Shown here one piece after another: positions 34,582 through 47,199 of a DNA stretch of 64,000 nt (its first letter is position 1; the number at the start of each line of letters is the position of its first letter). The notes below the pieces were generated by a model. That model was given only the letters and a program-made list of their open reading frames with translations. It did not search any database and had not been told where the DNA came from. The translations under genes and the position numbers were made by a program. Source of the DNA: Asterias rubens (taxonomy: Eukaryota > Echinodermata > Asteroidea > Forcipulatida > Asteriidae); NCBI RefSeq assembly GCF_902459465.1, contig NC_047064.1, positions 7,962,762 to 8,026,761 of the forward strand. Reading direction: 5' to 3'.

Positions 34582-35829
34582 AATAGGACACTCCTAGTTT
34601 TGAGGGCAATTTAATTTCAAACCTTGCGCGGCAGCCACAATGACTCGTAGAATTAATAAGATTGTTGAAAAAAAAACAAAAAAACAATCACGGTGATTTC
34701 ATTGAACGACAACAACGAATCTGTTGGAGGTTAGTCACGGGACTGCGTCAACTTTCCATTAAAAAAGGAATTGCTTATTAACCATTAAGGAAATGCTTTC
34801 AGCTGAGCTAAACAAATTAAACACTGATTCAACTTAATTTTCTGCTCTTTTTCTCTATTAAATCTCTCTACAAAGCTATGATGTTACCTCTCTTACAAAT
34901 TGGAAGGTTAATTCCTGCGCAACTTAATTTTTATTTTATTTTTATTTTTATTTTGTTAATTTAAACCTTAAATCGTGGCCCAAGGGCCAAATTGCATGTG
35001 ACTGTACATACAAATATATATAATAGTATATCATTTATACACAATTATCGAAAGAAATTGCATGTGACTGTACATACACAAATTATTTAAAATATAACAT
35101 TTAGACACAAATATCAAAACAACAACTAAAACAAAAACATATATTTATTTAAAATGTTAATAAATACCCTTTACAAAACTGAGCAGTGCAACAAGCATGA
35201 GTAATTTTCAGACTTTTTGTGTCATATGGAAGTTGAGTGCATACGCTATATCATAAAAACTAAACCTTTTCCCACAAAATCACATATACCTGTATTTTTT
35301 CATTCGGCAGCCATTTCATACTTCTTTTTAGACACCCTGTATTGCCCTAGCGTATTCGACTTTGGGTGGTAAATTAAAACGCTTGTTTCCAACGGTGTGG
35401 CACGTTGTTTTGCATCATACTGGCAGAGTATCTCAATATTGGCTTGATCTTCATGCATGATTGGTTGCCTGCTGTAGAGTCGCACCGTTATTGGCGAAAT
35501 TAAATTGGAAAAGCGTCAGCTTTAAAGGTTAACAGACTGCATCATAGTTGGCTACGTAGATGCGTGCCTTAAAGGGTTTGGGTTATTTTGTCGGACACAA
35601 AACACATGTCCACAGATTAAGATTAAACTTACACTGTTTGAAAAATTGGTGAAAGAGAGATTCCCTAAAGTGTGCTGTAGTTTTTGAGAAGTGGGTTAAA
35701 AAATGTCACAAAAATAATGGTCGTCTCAGGAGTTTTAGTATACAAATTTACCCATGAAGCTGAAACTTCGGCAAGTGTATTATAATGACATCCATCTTCA
35801 CTCACAGTGAACCCCTTTAACGAGGTACA

Positions 35830-35880
35830 AGGCACAGCCACTGCACGGTGGCGGACGTGCGCCTATACGCCTTTCTTAAT
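35830..35880. mobile_element. MITE half flanking the LINE tail
   Basis: GCCTATACGCCTTTCTTAAT (ending 35880) is the near inverse of the end of the element at 38063-38084, and the adjacent CAGCCACTGCACGG matches the inner part of that element. The LINE tail follows immediately. Confidence 0.55.
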
Positions 35881-37936
35881 AGAATAGAATAGAATAAATA
35901 GAATAATGTTTTATTGTCACTTGTAAAAAAACAAATATTAGTACAGTGAAATTCGTTTTGGTTTTGCGTGTCTAAAAATATTATGTTGTATACAAATTAC
36001 AGTAAAAATGAACCATATACAAAAATACATGGAAATAAAATATAAACAGGCGAAATACGAAAGATAAAAATAGTACGAAGAATAAAAATCAGAAATAGAC
36101 ATTCGTGATGAAAACCTGTCATTTAGAACACGAACAGCTGTGGGATAAAAACTCTGCAAAGTACGGTTGGATCCAGATTTAATTGAACGAAAACGATTCT
36201 GAGACCGCATGGGCTGAAAGAGGGAATGTGCTGGGTGAAACTGGTCATCTACTATAGAGATGGCTCGTTTTTTAACTCGAGAGAGATACAGTTCATCAAG
36301 TGATGGAAGTTGGCAACCTATGATTTTACTAGCGGTGCGAACGATCCGGCTGATACGCTTCCGGTCATCGGCTATCGCACTGCCCCACCAAACGATCATT
36401 GATTGTGTCAAGACACTCTCAATCACCGCTCGGTAGAACTTCAACAGAAGTGGCTGACTGACATGGAAGCTTCTCAGCCGTCTCAATAAAAATAATCTTT
36501 GCTGACCTTTCTTAACAATTGAATCTGCATTACATCCCCATTTCAAATCAGATGATAAATTACACCTAGAAATTTAAAACATTTCACTATTTCCACTTCA
36601 GAACCATTAATGACCAAGGGAGCAATAGCTGCAAGATTTTTGCGAAAATCAATAACAAATTCCTGTGTTTTATTGACATTTAATTCTAGATCGTTCTCAG
36701 TGCACCAGTTAACAATAGATTGCACTTCATTTCGGTACGATGTCTCGTCATTTTTAATTAATCCACATACAGGCGTGTCATCAGCGTACTTAACCATAAA
36801 ATTGCTGGCTAAAGTACTAACGCAGTCGTATGTAAATAACGAGTAAAGCAAAGGAGACAAAATGCAACCCTGTGGCGTCCCGGTATTTAAAACCAAGGGT
36901 TTGGAGTAACCGTTTCCGACTCTGACAATCTGAGAACGATCCAATAGAAAGTCTAAAACCCATTTACAAAGATTAACATTTAACCCTAGAAGAGTCAACT
37001 TGTCATATAATTTAAAAGGCGAAATCGTGTTAAAGGCCGAGCTGTAATCAATGAATAAAAGTCTGGCATAATTAGGCATTTTTTGATCCAGAAACCGTGT
37101 TACATTAAATAATGCGAGAGACACTGCATCCTCTACTGATCTGTTTTTCTTTTAAGCAAACTGATAAGGATCAAGAGCAGGTGGAATATTAGCTGAAATA
37201 TATTGCCGTACCAGAGACTCTAAACACTTTGCAACAATTGACGTCAAAGCAACTGGTCGGTAATCATTTTATCAAACAGGTGTACGCTTGGGCACAGGAA
37301 TGACAAATGAATGTATAAATACCTTAGGAACATGACAAATCTTCAATGACCAATTAAAAATAATACAGAGAATGTCACACAGTTCATTTTTGCATGATCG
37401 CAAAAGGCGAGAGGAAATCCCATCCGGACCAGGAGCCTTCCTCTCGTTTAGTTTGGACAAGACGCGGCGGGTATCGTCCAACGAAACCTGAAATGGAGGA
37501 AGAAGGTCATCGCTACAAGGCATTGTTGCCCTGTCCAAAAGGCGATCGAAACTAGCATAAAATTCATTCAGTTGGTCTGGCAATAACGGATCATTAGATG
37601 TTACACCTACGGACTTGGGCATGTATCCAGTCATTTTATTGAAACTCTTCCACATTTCTTTGGAATTGGTAGAAGAAATACTGTCCTCGAGTTGCCCTTG
37701 GTAACGGCGTTTAGCGTCACTAATTGTCTTCCTGACTGCGTATTTCGCCTGTTTCCAAGATGCGTTGTCCCCTCGTTTGAATGCCATGTCCCTTGAGCGG
37801 AGTGCCTTGTCCACTGAACCGTCAAACCAAGGTTTGTCGTTGGGATAACGAGTTGTTGATTTCTTAGGAATGCACATCTCCTCACAAAACTTGATGTAAT
37901 CCATTGTGACATCTGTGCATTCATCCAAGTCAATAT
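35877..37936 (-). mobile_element. Dead LINE with nearly full reverse-transcriptase domain
   Basis: Minus-strand frames carry the LINE-specific KAPGPDGISSRLLRSC, LLFIDYSSAFNTISPF, NTGTPQGCILSPLL, KYADDTPVCGLI and CFKFLGV blocks, then a C-terminal region with LRSFHVSQPLLLKFYRAVIE and QLPSLDELYLSRVKKRA. This resembles the L2/Rex1-like branch of non-LTR elements. Two in-frame stops (about 37272 and 37153) and one frameshift (about 36545) kill it. The endonuclease is absent. The 3' end is a (TTCTA)n-like tail at 35877-35905. MITE sequence lies on both sides. Confidence 0.9.
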
Positions 37937-37970
37937 TATTTATGCATAACTCATAATTCTAAATCACAAT

Positions 37971-38088
37971 GGGGCTATGGGCGCACTTGTCCCATCACTT
38001 GCAGTGGCTGCGCCCATCGCCTCGTTTTGGGTTAGCATTGTGACGTATCTCATGCATAAATATTAAGAAAGGCGTATAGCCCCATCCT
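37971..38088. mobile_element. Short MITE next to the LINE
   Basis: Begins TGGGGCTATGGGCGCAC and ends AAGGCGTATAGCCCCA, giving imperfect terminal inverted repeats of about 14 bp. The internal CTTGCAGTGGCTGCGCCC block recurs inverted at 35836-35865. Confidence 0.6.
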
Positions 38089-38299
38089 GGGTTCGACGCC
38101 ATTAAGAGAGGCATATTGTTCAAGGGTTCGCGGTCCTTTTATGGAATTCCACAGTATCAAAACATAAAATACATTTGCACTCAAGAATACAATAAAGATA
38201 CATGGAAGATGAAAATAAACATGACACCACAAAGGGATCCGTTTTAGAATCAGAGCTTGTAGGCAATTGTACCTATAAAGGCATGTATTTGCACCGAGA

Positions 38300-38622
38300 T
38301 TAGAACTGATACATTATTATGCTGAAATTTTAAATGTATAAGACGTGTACATCAATCAGTCCGGCGTAACTGAAAACCAAGTAAACCAAGTTGAAAGTGT
38401 AGAAAGTTTAGATGGTTTATAGAGCAATTATTATGTAAAGCTACGTTGTTAAACTATTTCAATATGGTCATTTGTTATACGAAAGAGCCATTAACTTCTC
38501 TACTTCTCATTATACAAACAAAATTGCGTTTTCCTGGAAATTTAAAAGTACAGTTTCAAAACTGTAACGTTCTTGTAATTTCACTTGAGCACCCTGAGTG
38601 GAATAGCAACTTTTTGACCACT
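38300..38622. other. No gene recognised
   Basis: Sequence between the MITE by the LINE and the unidentified open frame. No splice signals or domains seen. Confidence 0.45.
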
Positions 38623-39312
38623 TTACAGAGAGATATTGAAAATGATAAAGCTCTGTATTGACATAATACCATGCTCAACAGAAACAGCCCCATTCGCAGC
38701 TTCTTGGCATTTTTTATTTTCGAAATAAGATATGTCAACACATGGCTTCTTTGTTTCCAATGGAGAGCTCTTAAAATTCTCCCAGCACGCACTATGCGAT
38801 CTCAATGCAGTCTTTTGAGACGTGGTGTTCAAAAAGAAAGAATGCGCGGCCTTGTTTGGCGTGCAATTCGATCGTAACGTGTCAACACCATTACACCTGT
38901 TCAAATCCACTGCCTCGATAATTTTGTGAGTAGGTATCCCATTACAATTTTTGACATTGTATTCTGTATGTTCGCAGGTGTCTTTAATTGAATCATAGTT
39001 ATCCTCGGAAACACATAACATGTCGGTTTGGTGACGTCATTCATTCATCAGACTAATGTGATTTCGAAGGGACATCCCAACATTATTTTTCTTTTGTGAC
39101 TTTTCATCACATATTTTGGGTACATTTTTTGCTTTCGAAATGTTCTGCCTCAAGTCGCATGGCCAGTGTTGAAACTGAGGTGTAAAATAAGAATGCATGC
39201 CTCTATACATGTATAGTGTTAAGCAATTTGGGATAATTTGCGACATGCTAATGTTGTCATCAATATTCGCCGTTTTGCGACAAAGATCAGGAACGTAAGG
39301 GCCTTGCCACAC
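38623..39312 (-). other. Unidentified cysteine-rich open frame with one internal TGA
   Basis: One minus-strand frame stays open for 230 codons apart from a single TGA at 39037-39039. It reads GPYVPDLCRKTANIDDN, then after the stop CVSEDNYDSIKDTCEHTEY and NRCNGVDTLRSNCTPNKAAH. It is rich in Cys and Asn. I do not recognise a family and see no clear splice sites. It could be a decayed exon, an old transposon frame or chance. Confidence 0.25.
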
Positions 39313-39654
39313 GAAGCAACTTTCACAAGGCGATTTTCAAAAACAAATAAATATGTGAATATTCAAATGTGGTTGACTTCTCTTCTTGGAGATTGCCTGG
39401 AACTGGTTGCATGTAAACGTGTGACATGACCCTATAATATGCGTCAAACTGTCAAAGATATACCAATTTCTAAAGTCGCTGATGTTGGTTATGACATGGG
39501 TTGAAGCCAGAGTGTCTTATTTTAAAAGTTTACTAGCAACAACATTTATTTCATAAAACCGACTTTGGGTAATAATACATATAATATGTAGTATAGCAAT
39601 TTATTCAAATACTGGCAACAACAAACATTGTTATACCTAGGTAACAAACTGTGA

Positions 39655-40083
39655 AGTTTGATCGGTCGAGAACCAATCATGTGACGCGCAACAAAAACGC
39701 ATGTTACATGGCTCGCGACGGGCCGGGTAACATGAAAAGTGATGTACACCGGTGTACATCACCTTGATCGTTCCCAGCGTTGGTCGATTTCGCGCTGTGT
39801 ACGAAACAACCGCGGGTTTGAGGGAATTGTTTCTCGTTCCTCTGCCTATTAAACAATGAAAAGTCCGTCGTAATAATGTTTGAAGATGACAACAGAACTT
39901 CGAGAAGAGGAATAACAATTATACAAAAGGTATAACAAAACAATTGTTGCACGCTGTGACGGGGTTCATGGGTGTTGTACACCCTCGAGGAAAAATGGCG
40001 CCCTCAGCTTGGCCTCGGGTTCCATTTTCCCCCTCGAGTGTACAAAACGCCATGGACCCCGTCACAGCGTGCAACAATTGTAC
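39655..40083. repeat. Foldback repeat shared with 23.2-23.5 kb, copy 2
   Basis: The right portion (39937-40083) is a hairpin with about 55-bp arms (ACAATTGTTGCACGCTGTGA and its inverse). The left portion carries AATGTTTGAAGATGACAACA as in copy 1 and a perfect 24-bp palindrome at 39739-39762. Confidence 0.75.
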
Positions 40084-41638
40084 AATGTATCAACATATAA
40101 TAATATAGACTACGACACAAATTGAAACATCATTATCTGCATCTGCATCTGATAAATAAATACTGTACAAACGCCTGGAGCCGCATCCTGTACATATCAC
40201 AAATCGATTAATACATAGTCTGAAAAGATACTCTGTCAACGTTATTACCCATGTGAAGGGAAAATATGAAGCAACGTTCTGGACAGGGATAGACGACTTT
40301 AGGTTATTAACTGAAAAATAATTTGGATTATTGGAACTTAGTAACCGTCGAGCAGATGAAAATGGCGCCAGCATGGTAGGAAAAAAAAGTGAAGCAGAAT
40401 AAACAAAGCTTTAATTTGTACTTTTCCCTTTCGAACAAGACAACCACGGGGACAATATCACACAATATTACAAATCACGTTACGTGAAAACATGGTCTTC
40501 AAAGTTGATCTAAATTGATAGCATTTACATTTAAAGTGACATATCAAACACAGTTAAGAAAAGACCGAGCAGGTTAATTAACGGAGTGTCCATACCAACA
40601 TATTTGGACGACGCAACTATTGACAAGTGCAGCAGACGTATTTGTACCCGACATATTGATTGTTGAACAGAATAAATGTGTCCGAATTGACGCTCGGGCT
40701 TGACCCTTGGCTATGATTAATGCCTTGTGTGGGGGATTATTTAATCAGACCTTAACAGAAAGAAAAAAATGGCGCCACAAAGTGGCATTTTCGACTTGAT
40801 GATCAAAATAATATTCATCGTTCGGCATTGCGTAGCCTTCACGTGTTCTTTGGTTCCCTTCTCTTGGGAAATGCATTCAACAGCAATGACTTTAGGCTTT
40901 GTTCATCGGTTGTTATATAGCTCCCTTCATGAAAATGCATTCAAGACGATTACTTAATTCTTTGCTGTTTTTCTGAATACGGGTCCTGCAGATGATCCTA
41001 TGTCATCCCTCAATCTTCTTCTCTGCCTGCCTCTTCTCCTCTCCCCGTTCTTGTTGACACCCCCATTTGTCCGAGTTATCTGTTTTGTTTTCAATCTTAT
41101 TTTGTCCATCTCCAGAAAAAGATCAGAGCATCTGATCGGAACGTCGAGTTTAAACAAACGGTTCTTTTCAGAATTACCACAAGTCATAAGGAGGTTAATT
41201 TTACATCGTGTTCCCGCAACACTTTCTATTTCTATACCATGGCTGTTCTTCGGGCAGTGTGTCAAGCCCATCCCCATTTAGCCTGTTTTATGTAAACTCT
41301 AGTTTACTTTCGTATTTCTGTTCATGATTCGTCTTCTCTGATTGAAATGTGAAGCATTTGCCATTCAACATTCAATCAGTAAACAGCTGTGAGAAGTTAT
41401 ACCTACCCACATGTTACGATTATCTGGCGCCAAATTGCCATAATGTCAACCATAGAATACTATCCACTCAGCTATGAGAAATTCAAATTATCGCACGTGG
41501 AGTAGTATTGGTCACAGGTGTTTACAGTTCGTCACAAATGCATGAGTTTTCGTCTCGCTAATCTAGATGTTTCGCTGGGATTGTTGTTGATTCAGAAGAT
41601 TGTTCTTCCGTGTTTGCATCCAATTTTTGACATGATTC
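40084..41638. other. Little recognised
   Basis: Apart from the possible LINE tail near 41.0 kb, no exon or repeat family is clear. Open frames here are short and of unremarkable composition. Confidence 0.4.
40955..41045 (-). mobile_element. Possible LINE C-terminal relic
   Basis: The frame NGERRRGRQRRRLRDDIGSS followed by AGPVFRKTAKN resembles the RRGR.R.RWRDD...AQ.R.. tail found downstream of the reverse transcriptase in several LINE clades. No reverse-transcriptase blocks are seen upstream. Confidence 0.35.
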
Positions 41639-42020
41639 CTTAAAGGCAGTGGACACTATTGGTAATTACCCCAAATAAGCATAAAACCTTTCTTGGTAAC
41701 GAGTAATGGGGAGAAGTTGATGGTATAAAACAATGTGAGAAACGGCTCCCTCTGAAGTGCCATAGTTTTCGAGAAAGAAGTAATTTTCCACGAATTTGAT
41801 TTCGAGACCTCAAGTTTAGAACTTGAGGTCTCGAAATCAACCATCTAAACGCACACAACTTCGTGTGACAAGGGTGTTCTTTTCTTTCATTATCATCTCG
41901 CAACTTCGATGACCGATTGAGCTCAAATTTACACAGGTTAGTTATTTTATGCATATGTTGAGATACACCAACTGTGAAGGCTAGTCTTTGAAAATTACCA
42001 ATAGTGTCCACCGCCTTTAA
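41639..42020. mobile_element. MITE family A copy at 41.6 kb
   Basis: TTAAAGGCAGTGGACACT to TGTCCACCGCCTTTAA, with intact central hairpin. The long open frames across it are translations of the repeat. Confidence 0.92.
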
Positions 42021-43216
42021 CAAAGCACAGAGAACAACATATAGGCCTACTGATACGTTTTGGCTGTATTGTACATCAAAGCAGAGATCATCTTAACTAC
42101 GCGTTTAGATATGTAACATGTCAGTCTTACTTCGTTGCCCCGAAATAATAGTAAAGTTCGTTCCCTCGAAATCATTTATTGTTAACCTACAAATATAACT
42201 TCGACCCCTTTAAATAATAATTAGATTTTTTTTACTTATCTCTGTGAGGCCGGGTATGCCACTTGAGCGGAAAAGACAACTTGATAGCAAAACAACAAGT
42301 GGTTATATAATTTGAACTTGTGCGTGTAGTTTTGGGTTTGGTGATAATCGAATAATGGGGAATGAATGTGAGAACTCTACACAGTATAATTCGTCTGCTA
42401 TTATGGCATGTTGTCACGGTAGTATAATTAAATGTTAAATATGCATAACTTACCAAAGATGGTTGTTGTTAACGAAAAATAATGACAATTTAGAAAAAAA
42501 CATGCTTAAGGCATCATTGGTCGTTCGTGACGTCAATGCCAATTATACGAACAAATTCATCACTCCCAAACAGTACATCATCCTTTGCGTTCTGCCCCCC
42601 CCTCTGCCCCCGCCCATTCACAGCACACTGTGTACTCAACAGCACCATACTGTTTTTTGAACACGTGTTTCTAAAAATAATATTAAGTGAACATGTTTTT
42701 CTTAATTTACTACCTTTTTGTGCCAGTAGAGCCAGGATCAATATCGTTATGTTTGTTTTTGAGCTGAACACAAAAGCACGACTAATTGTTTGCGTTGCCG
42801 TGCAGTGTTCATTGTGATGGTTAAATTGAGCGGAACAAATTAAATTAGAATCTTTTCAAGTTTGTTTTCGTTCGTCGGGCTTGACAGACAAGAGCTGAAT
42901 AAAAAATGTTTAAAGATAGGGTCATAGATTGGTAAATAATGAACACAAATTAATGAACATAGCAATAAAGAGTTCCACCCAAATTATTGTGTGTGGGTTT
43001 TTTTTCACCTCGAAAACATTTGAAACTCAGGAACGATTCATTCTTTAACCCGTTTTTCATATTTTTATGAGGGTTAGCGTCCGCTCGCAAACACTGCGGC
43101 CAGAAATGCGGTTTGTACCCGCGTGGTTTCGACGTTTGTACGAAAATACCATGTTTTTCTACTTTGTTCGTTATAGCCTGCGAGAAAGACTCTGCGAGGG
43201 TCGAAACGTCACATCA
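42021..43216. other. No gene recognised
   Basis: GAGAAAGACTCTGCGAGGGT with CGAAACGTC (43181-43208) recurs at 55990-56022, so it is a dispersed repeat fragment. Nothing else identified. Confidence 0.45.
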
Positions 43217-43530
43217 TTACAGCCATTGGACACTTTCGATAAACAGTATTTGTCCAAGGCCCACACTTCGTGTATTACAAATTTTATAAAAATCAACAAA
43301 CCTGGTGAAAATTTAGTCTCAATCAGTCGTCGGAGTCGGGAGAAAAAAAACGGGAAAACCCACCCTTGTTTTCGCACGTTTCGTCGTGGTGTTTAAAATA
43401 AATCCGCAAATCTCGATATCGAGAATTGTTTTTGTTGTAATGTTTTCTCCAAAATTAAAGCATTTCTAAAATAATATTTCAGAGAAGTCTTTCACTATAA
43501 CCTTCTGTAAACCCTTTAAGTGGCTTTAAG
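43217..43530. mobile_element. MITE family B, copy 3 (opposite orientation)
   Basis: GCCATTGGACACTTTCGATA at the left, then AGTCGTCGGAGTCGGGAG, the CTCGATATCGAG centre and CCTTCTGTAAACCCTTTAAG at the right. Confidence 0.8.
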
Positions 43531-46271
43531 TATATAAATAATTATTTTATGATTCATTGAAATGTATCTTTATAAATCTGCATTACATTGACAGAAACCA
43601 ATCTTTGACCCAAAACCCATAAGTAATTCGCTTCAATGACGTCGTCAAAGCTTGCGGAAATCGTGATGTTGCAAGCACTGTTCGAACTGGTTTGTCGATA
43701 CCCTTTTTAGATTGGTAATAAGCTGAAAACCTCCTAATGCAAGTTAACTGACCTAACAACATTTCACTCGGTCAATATTGTACAATAAGAACTCGGTCAA
43801 ACTCCCCTTTTGTGAACTGATTATCGATTTAGCGGTGCTTGACTCTGAATATTTTACATATCAGGTTTATTCCAGTGTCTACAAGGTCAGAAATAGAATG
43901 AAGAGAATTAGGCACTGCATTAAGGCACTCAGTTGTCATTATTCCAGTACCCTAGTTTTCTATTGTTAGGTTTGAACACATCATGTTTTTTCTATCATGT
44001 CCAACTAATAATTGGTACAGTTGGGTATTTCTATACAAAAACCTGAGCTGGCTCCATTATTCATGCTATACGGCAGGTGTCATGAGAACATGAATGTCAG
44101 TTAAAACGAAATGACCTATATATCCTTTATCACTACGGAGTGACAAGTCGGATAATTTTACCAAACATTTTATTTTTTTCAAGATGGCTAATTTGATCAG
44201 GGGGTGGGGGTGTTTACCCAGCATTTTTTTTCATAACATAAATATTAGTGTGTTATCATAACTCTATGGTTTGAGCTTCCCACAGGCTGTTAACAAGAAA
44301 AATGTCGACATAGGCTACTCTCCCCTTTAGGCAAGCAAATGTATTCAGTTTAAGAAACTGACACCTTGGACCCAGTTAGGATGCAGGAACAATTGATACA
44401 TTCCAAAGTCCTGTCACACTTTACCTGTTAGCCAAACACCGTCTCTTCCCCGGCAGCATACTGACGATCGATCACCATTGTCCAGTAAGCCGTGAAATAC
44501 GCTAAAAACTGAGTCTGGAAATTTATGCAAGAATTAACGTCGTTTTTTGCGAGAGAACCATCGGAAAATTGGACCTTGACCTTCTAAAAACTCATTATTC
44601 TTTGCGAAAGTGGAAAGGGATAAAGAGAAGGTGACGGTCGTGGTACCTTGGCGCGAATTCAACCATGGGAACTTGCATGCGTCTTCACGCTTTGGGGCAA
44701 CGCATTTGAAACTTTCCTCACCAATTAATAACCTTTAACTCATCCGAATTCTTTCGAGTCTTCTGCACTCAGTCCGCGGAGTAAACTTTCAGCAATTGTG
44801 AATGTAAGTGTTTGTGGATTATGTTTTAATGATGCACATGTTAAACGATACAAGTAAGTTAAAACAACAATCTGAAGATTTTTTTTTTAATTGAGAAGAC
44901 CCCAACATGTCATGTTTGGGTCATTTTTATTATACGATCGTACAGAGCCCATAGAGGGACATGTAAATCAAAAACAAAACATTTGTTTTGCTCCTTCGAC
45001 ATGATGTCACCCAATGAAATGTTTCGAGGGAACGAATTTATTGCGAGGGATCGAATTAGAAAAACAAAAACAAAATTTCCGGTAACAAAACAACATTTCG
45101 AGGGAACAAAAAGCTACTTCGAGGGAACGAAATCGTATGTTAAGGAACACAAATAATATTTCCTGTTCTTAGTTTGTACCTTTACATTTTGTTGTTCACA
45201 TGTCCCTTTATATAGGGCCACGTATACTGAAACAATATTTCGAGGGAACAAAAAGCTACTTCGAGGGAACGAAATCGTATGTTAAGGGAACACAAATAAT
45301 ATTCCATGTTCTTAGTTTTTACCTTTAAATTTTATTGTTCACAGTGTCCCTCTATATAGGGCCACGTAAAACAATACGACAGAGGTCAATGAGGCATTGG
45401 ATGAATTTGAGGTGATGATATACGATGCTTATTATTGATATAGCATTGTCAACGGTGCTGTGTAACTAATTACAAATTAAATGGTCATCATGTACTTCCC
45501 GCGCAGTCATAGCGTATAGCGTGTCGAATTTTTCGAAGAAAAACATTATTGCCCTTCCGACATAAGCATCATAACTAAACCTTTGGCAAGCTGAGACAAG
45601 GTACAATTTATCCCTGCACGTTCGCGGTATAATCAGCTGTGATGACGTCATGAACGTCCTATTAAGCACAATAAGTTGCGTAGCATGACATAATTATGCG
45701 TCCCAATTAAGTAGTGTAACCAACCAAAGTAGCATGTCACATGTACAATCTGTGATTGATAATTTGCTTACTTGTGTTTAGGAGAACAATATTAAGTAAT
45801 AGTTTCTGCTTAAGCGGATGTATAAAATTGAGCCCCAATATCAGTCAACTTTTGGTATCTTGTTGGTTAGCCATTGCGTCACACATGCATGCGCACCTGT
45901 TGCACGTGCAAGGTCCTTTGCGTCCTCCAACTCCTAAGCTGCCATACGTTTGTGTTTATTAATACCTACATCAGTTAATGCCCTATTGGATTGTATTGTT
46001 TGTGAATTTTCATGTAACAAATGGTATCGCTGCATTTTAATCTCTTGCTTTTTTAGAGTGATACAAATTCTCAGTTTCTTGCCTGCCAGAAAATGCCATG
46101 GTTTGCACGCTGTACTCCTTGAGGTTAGCGTGACACGGGTCTATTTTTTACTCCGTTCCATGTGGAACAGCAGCGTGATTAAATACTCACTACCTTATGG
46201 GGACCGAGAACCAATCATGCAATGGAAAAAAAGATCTCTAAGGACTGGGGTGCAAAGTCTACGGAAGGTCC
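43531..46271. other. Upstream region of the receptor gene
   Basis: Apart from the 142-bp tandem duplication, no exon is certain. AGTCCGCGGAGTAAACTTTC followed by AAT and gtaagtg (about 44773-44815) could be an alternative 5' untranslated exon, but nothing confirms it. Confidence 0.3.
45096..45373. repeat. Tandem duplication, period 142 bp
   Basis: TTTCGAGGGAACAAAAAGCT begins each unit (45096 and 45238) and TATATAGGGCCACGTA closes each. The repeated CGAGGGAAC motif also occurs just upstream (45020-45060) and inverted at 42160. Confidence 0.92.
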
Positions 46272-46613
46272 TTAAAGGCAGTTGGCAATATTGGTAATTA
46301 CTTAAAATAATTATTAGCATAAAACCTTACTTGGTAACGAGTAATGTGGAGCTGTTGATAGTATGAAACATTGTGAGAAACGGCTCACTCTGTAGTAAAG
46401 TAGTTTTCGAGAAAGAAGTATATATTTTCCACGAATTTGATTTGGAGACCTCAGATTTCGAATTTGAGGTATCTAAATCAAGCATCTGGCAGCACACAAC
46501 TTCGTGTGACAAGGTTGAGCGCAAATTTTCACAGGTTTGTATGCCTATGTTGAGATACAGCAGGTGAGAAGACTGGTCTTAGACAATTACCAATATTGTC
46601 CAGTGTCTCTAAC
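46272..46613. mobile_element. MITE family A copy at 46.3 kb
   Basis: TTAAAGGCAGTTGGCAATAT to ATATTGTCCAGTGTCTCTAA, about 700 bp upstream of the receptor promoter. About 40 bp is missing right of the hairpin. Confidence 0.85.
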
Positions 46614-47199
46614 TATCAGGGGACAAAGGAACACAACTAAATAATTATGTCTTTACGGGGATACTACAAATCGGTGTACATTTAGCCTTTTTCTGCACTA
46701 CGAAATCGCCACACTGTCGTAGTGCTTTTCAATTGGGAATCGCTTCACAAATCGGAAAAAAAAGCGGACAATCTTTGAGGATTGCAATTCTATATTGCAG
46801 CCCCCAAAAATGCTTACTGTCCATGTAACGCTTCTCATACCCGTTTTCCATTATAACTGTGTTTCCAGTGTTAACATTAACACCAACTTGGCTACACAGG
46901 AGTGCCTTGCAAATGCCGTTGTCAAGTGCAAAGTGGAGTTCCCTCGGTAAACATACAAGTCATTGCCCGACTTTATCAACATAAAAAAAACACTTGGGGC
47001 GTGATGTCACCAACATGGAAGCCAATCAGAGTGATCGAGTTTAGCCGATAAAAGCGTGTTGCAGATAAACCCATTATTACGTTGATAACAGCATTATGAC
47101 ATACTCGAGCATACACACACGTGCCTCCCATAACAACGATTGGCGAAGTTTGTACCAGGGCCATGACACGTACATTGATTGCCTTTGCGCATGGGACTT

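Larger units (their letters stand above)
34160..35829. other. No gene; simple repeats and family F piece
   Basis: Contains the poly-G run, a TTTTATTTTTA-rich stretch near 34930, and GGACACAAAACACATGTCCA (35593), which recurs at 29620 as GGACACAAAACATAATGTCC and marks another dispersed repeat. Confidence 0.5.

Noticed and set aside
41640..42023. 127-codon minus-strand open frame
   Set aside because: It is a translation of a family A MITE. Similar peptides (HTKLCAFRWLISRPQVLNLR) appear from the other copies at 28, 33.5, 34 and 58 kb.
43067..43396. 109-codon plus-strand open frame
   Set aside because: It runs into a family B MITE and the remainder has no recognisable domain.
45950..46297. 115-codon plus-strand open frame before the receptor gene
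   Set aside because: Ends inside a family A MITE; no signal or domain; no splice site linking it to receptor exon 1.
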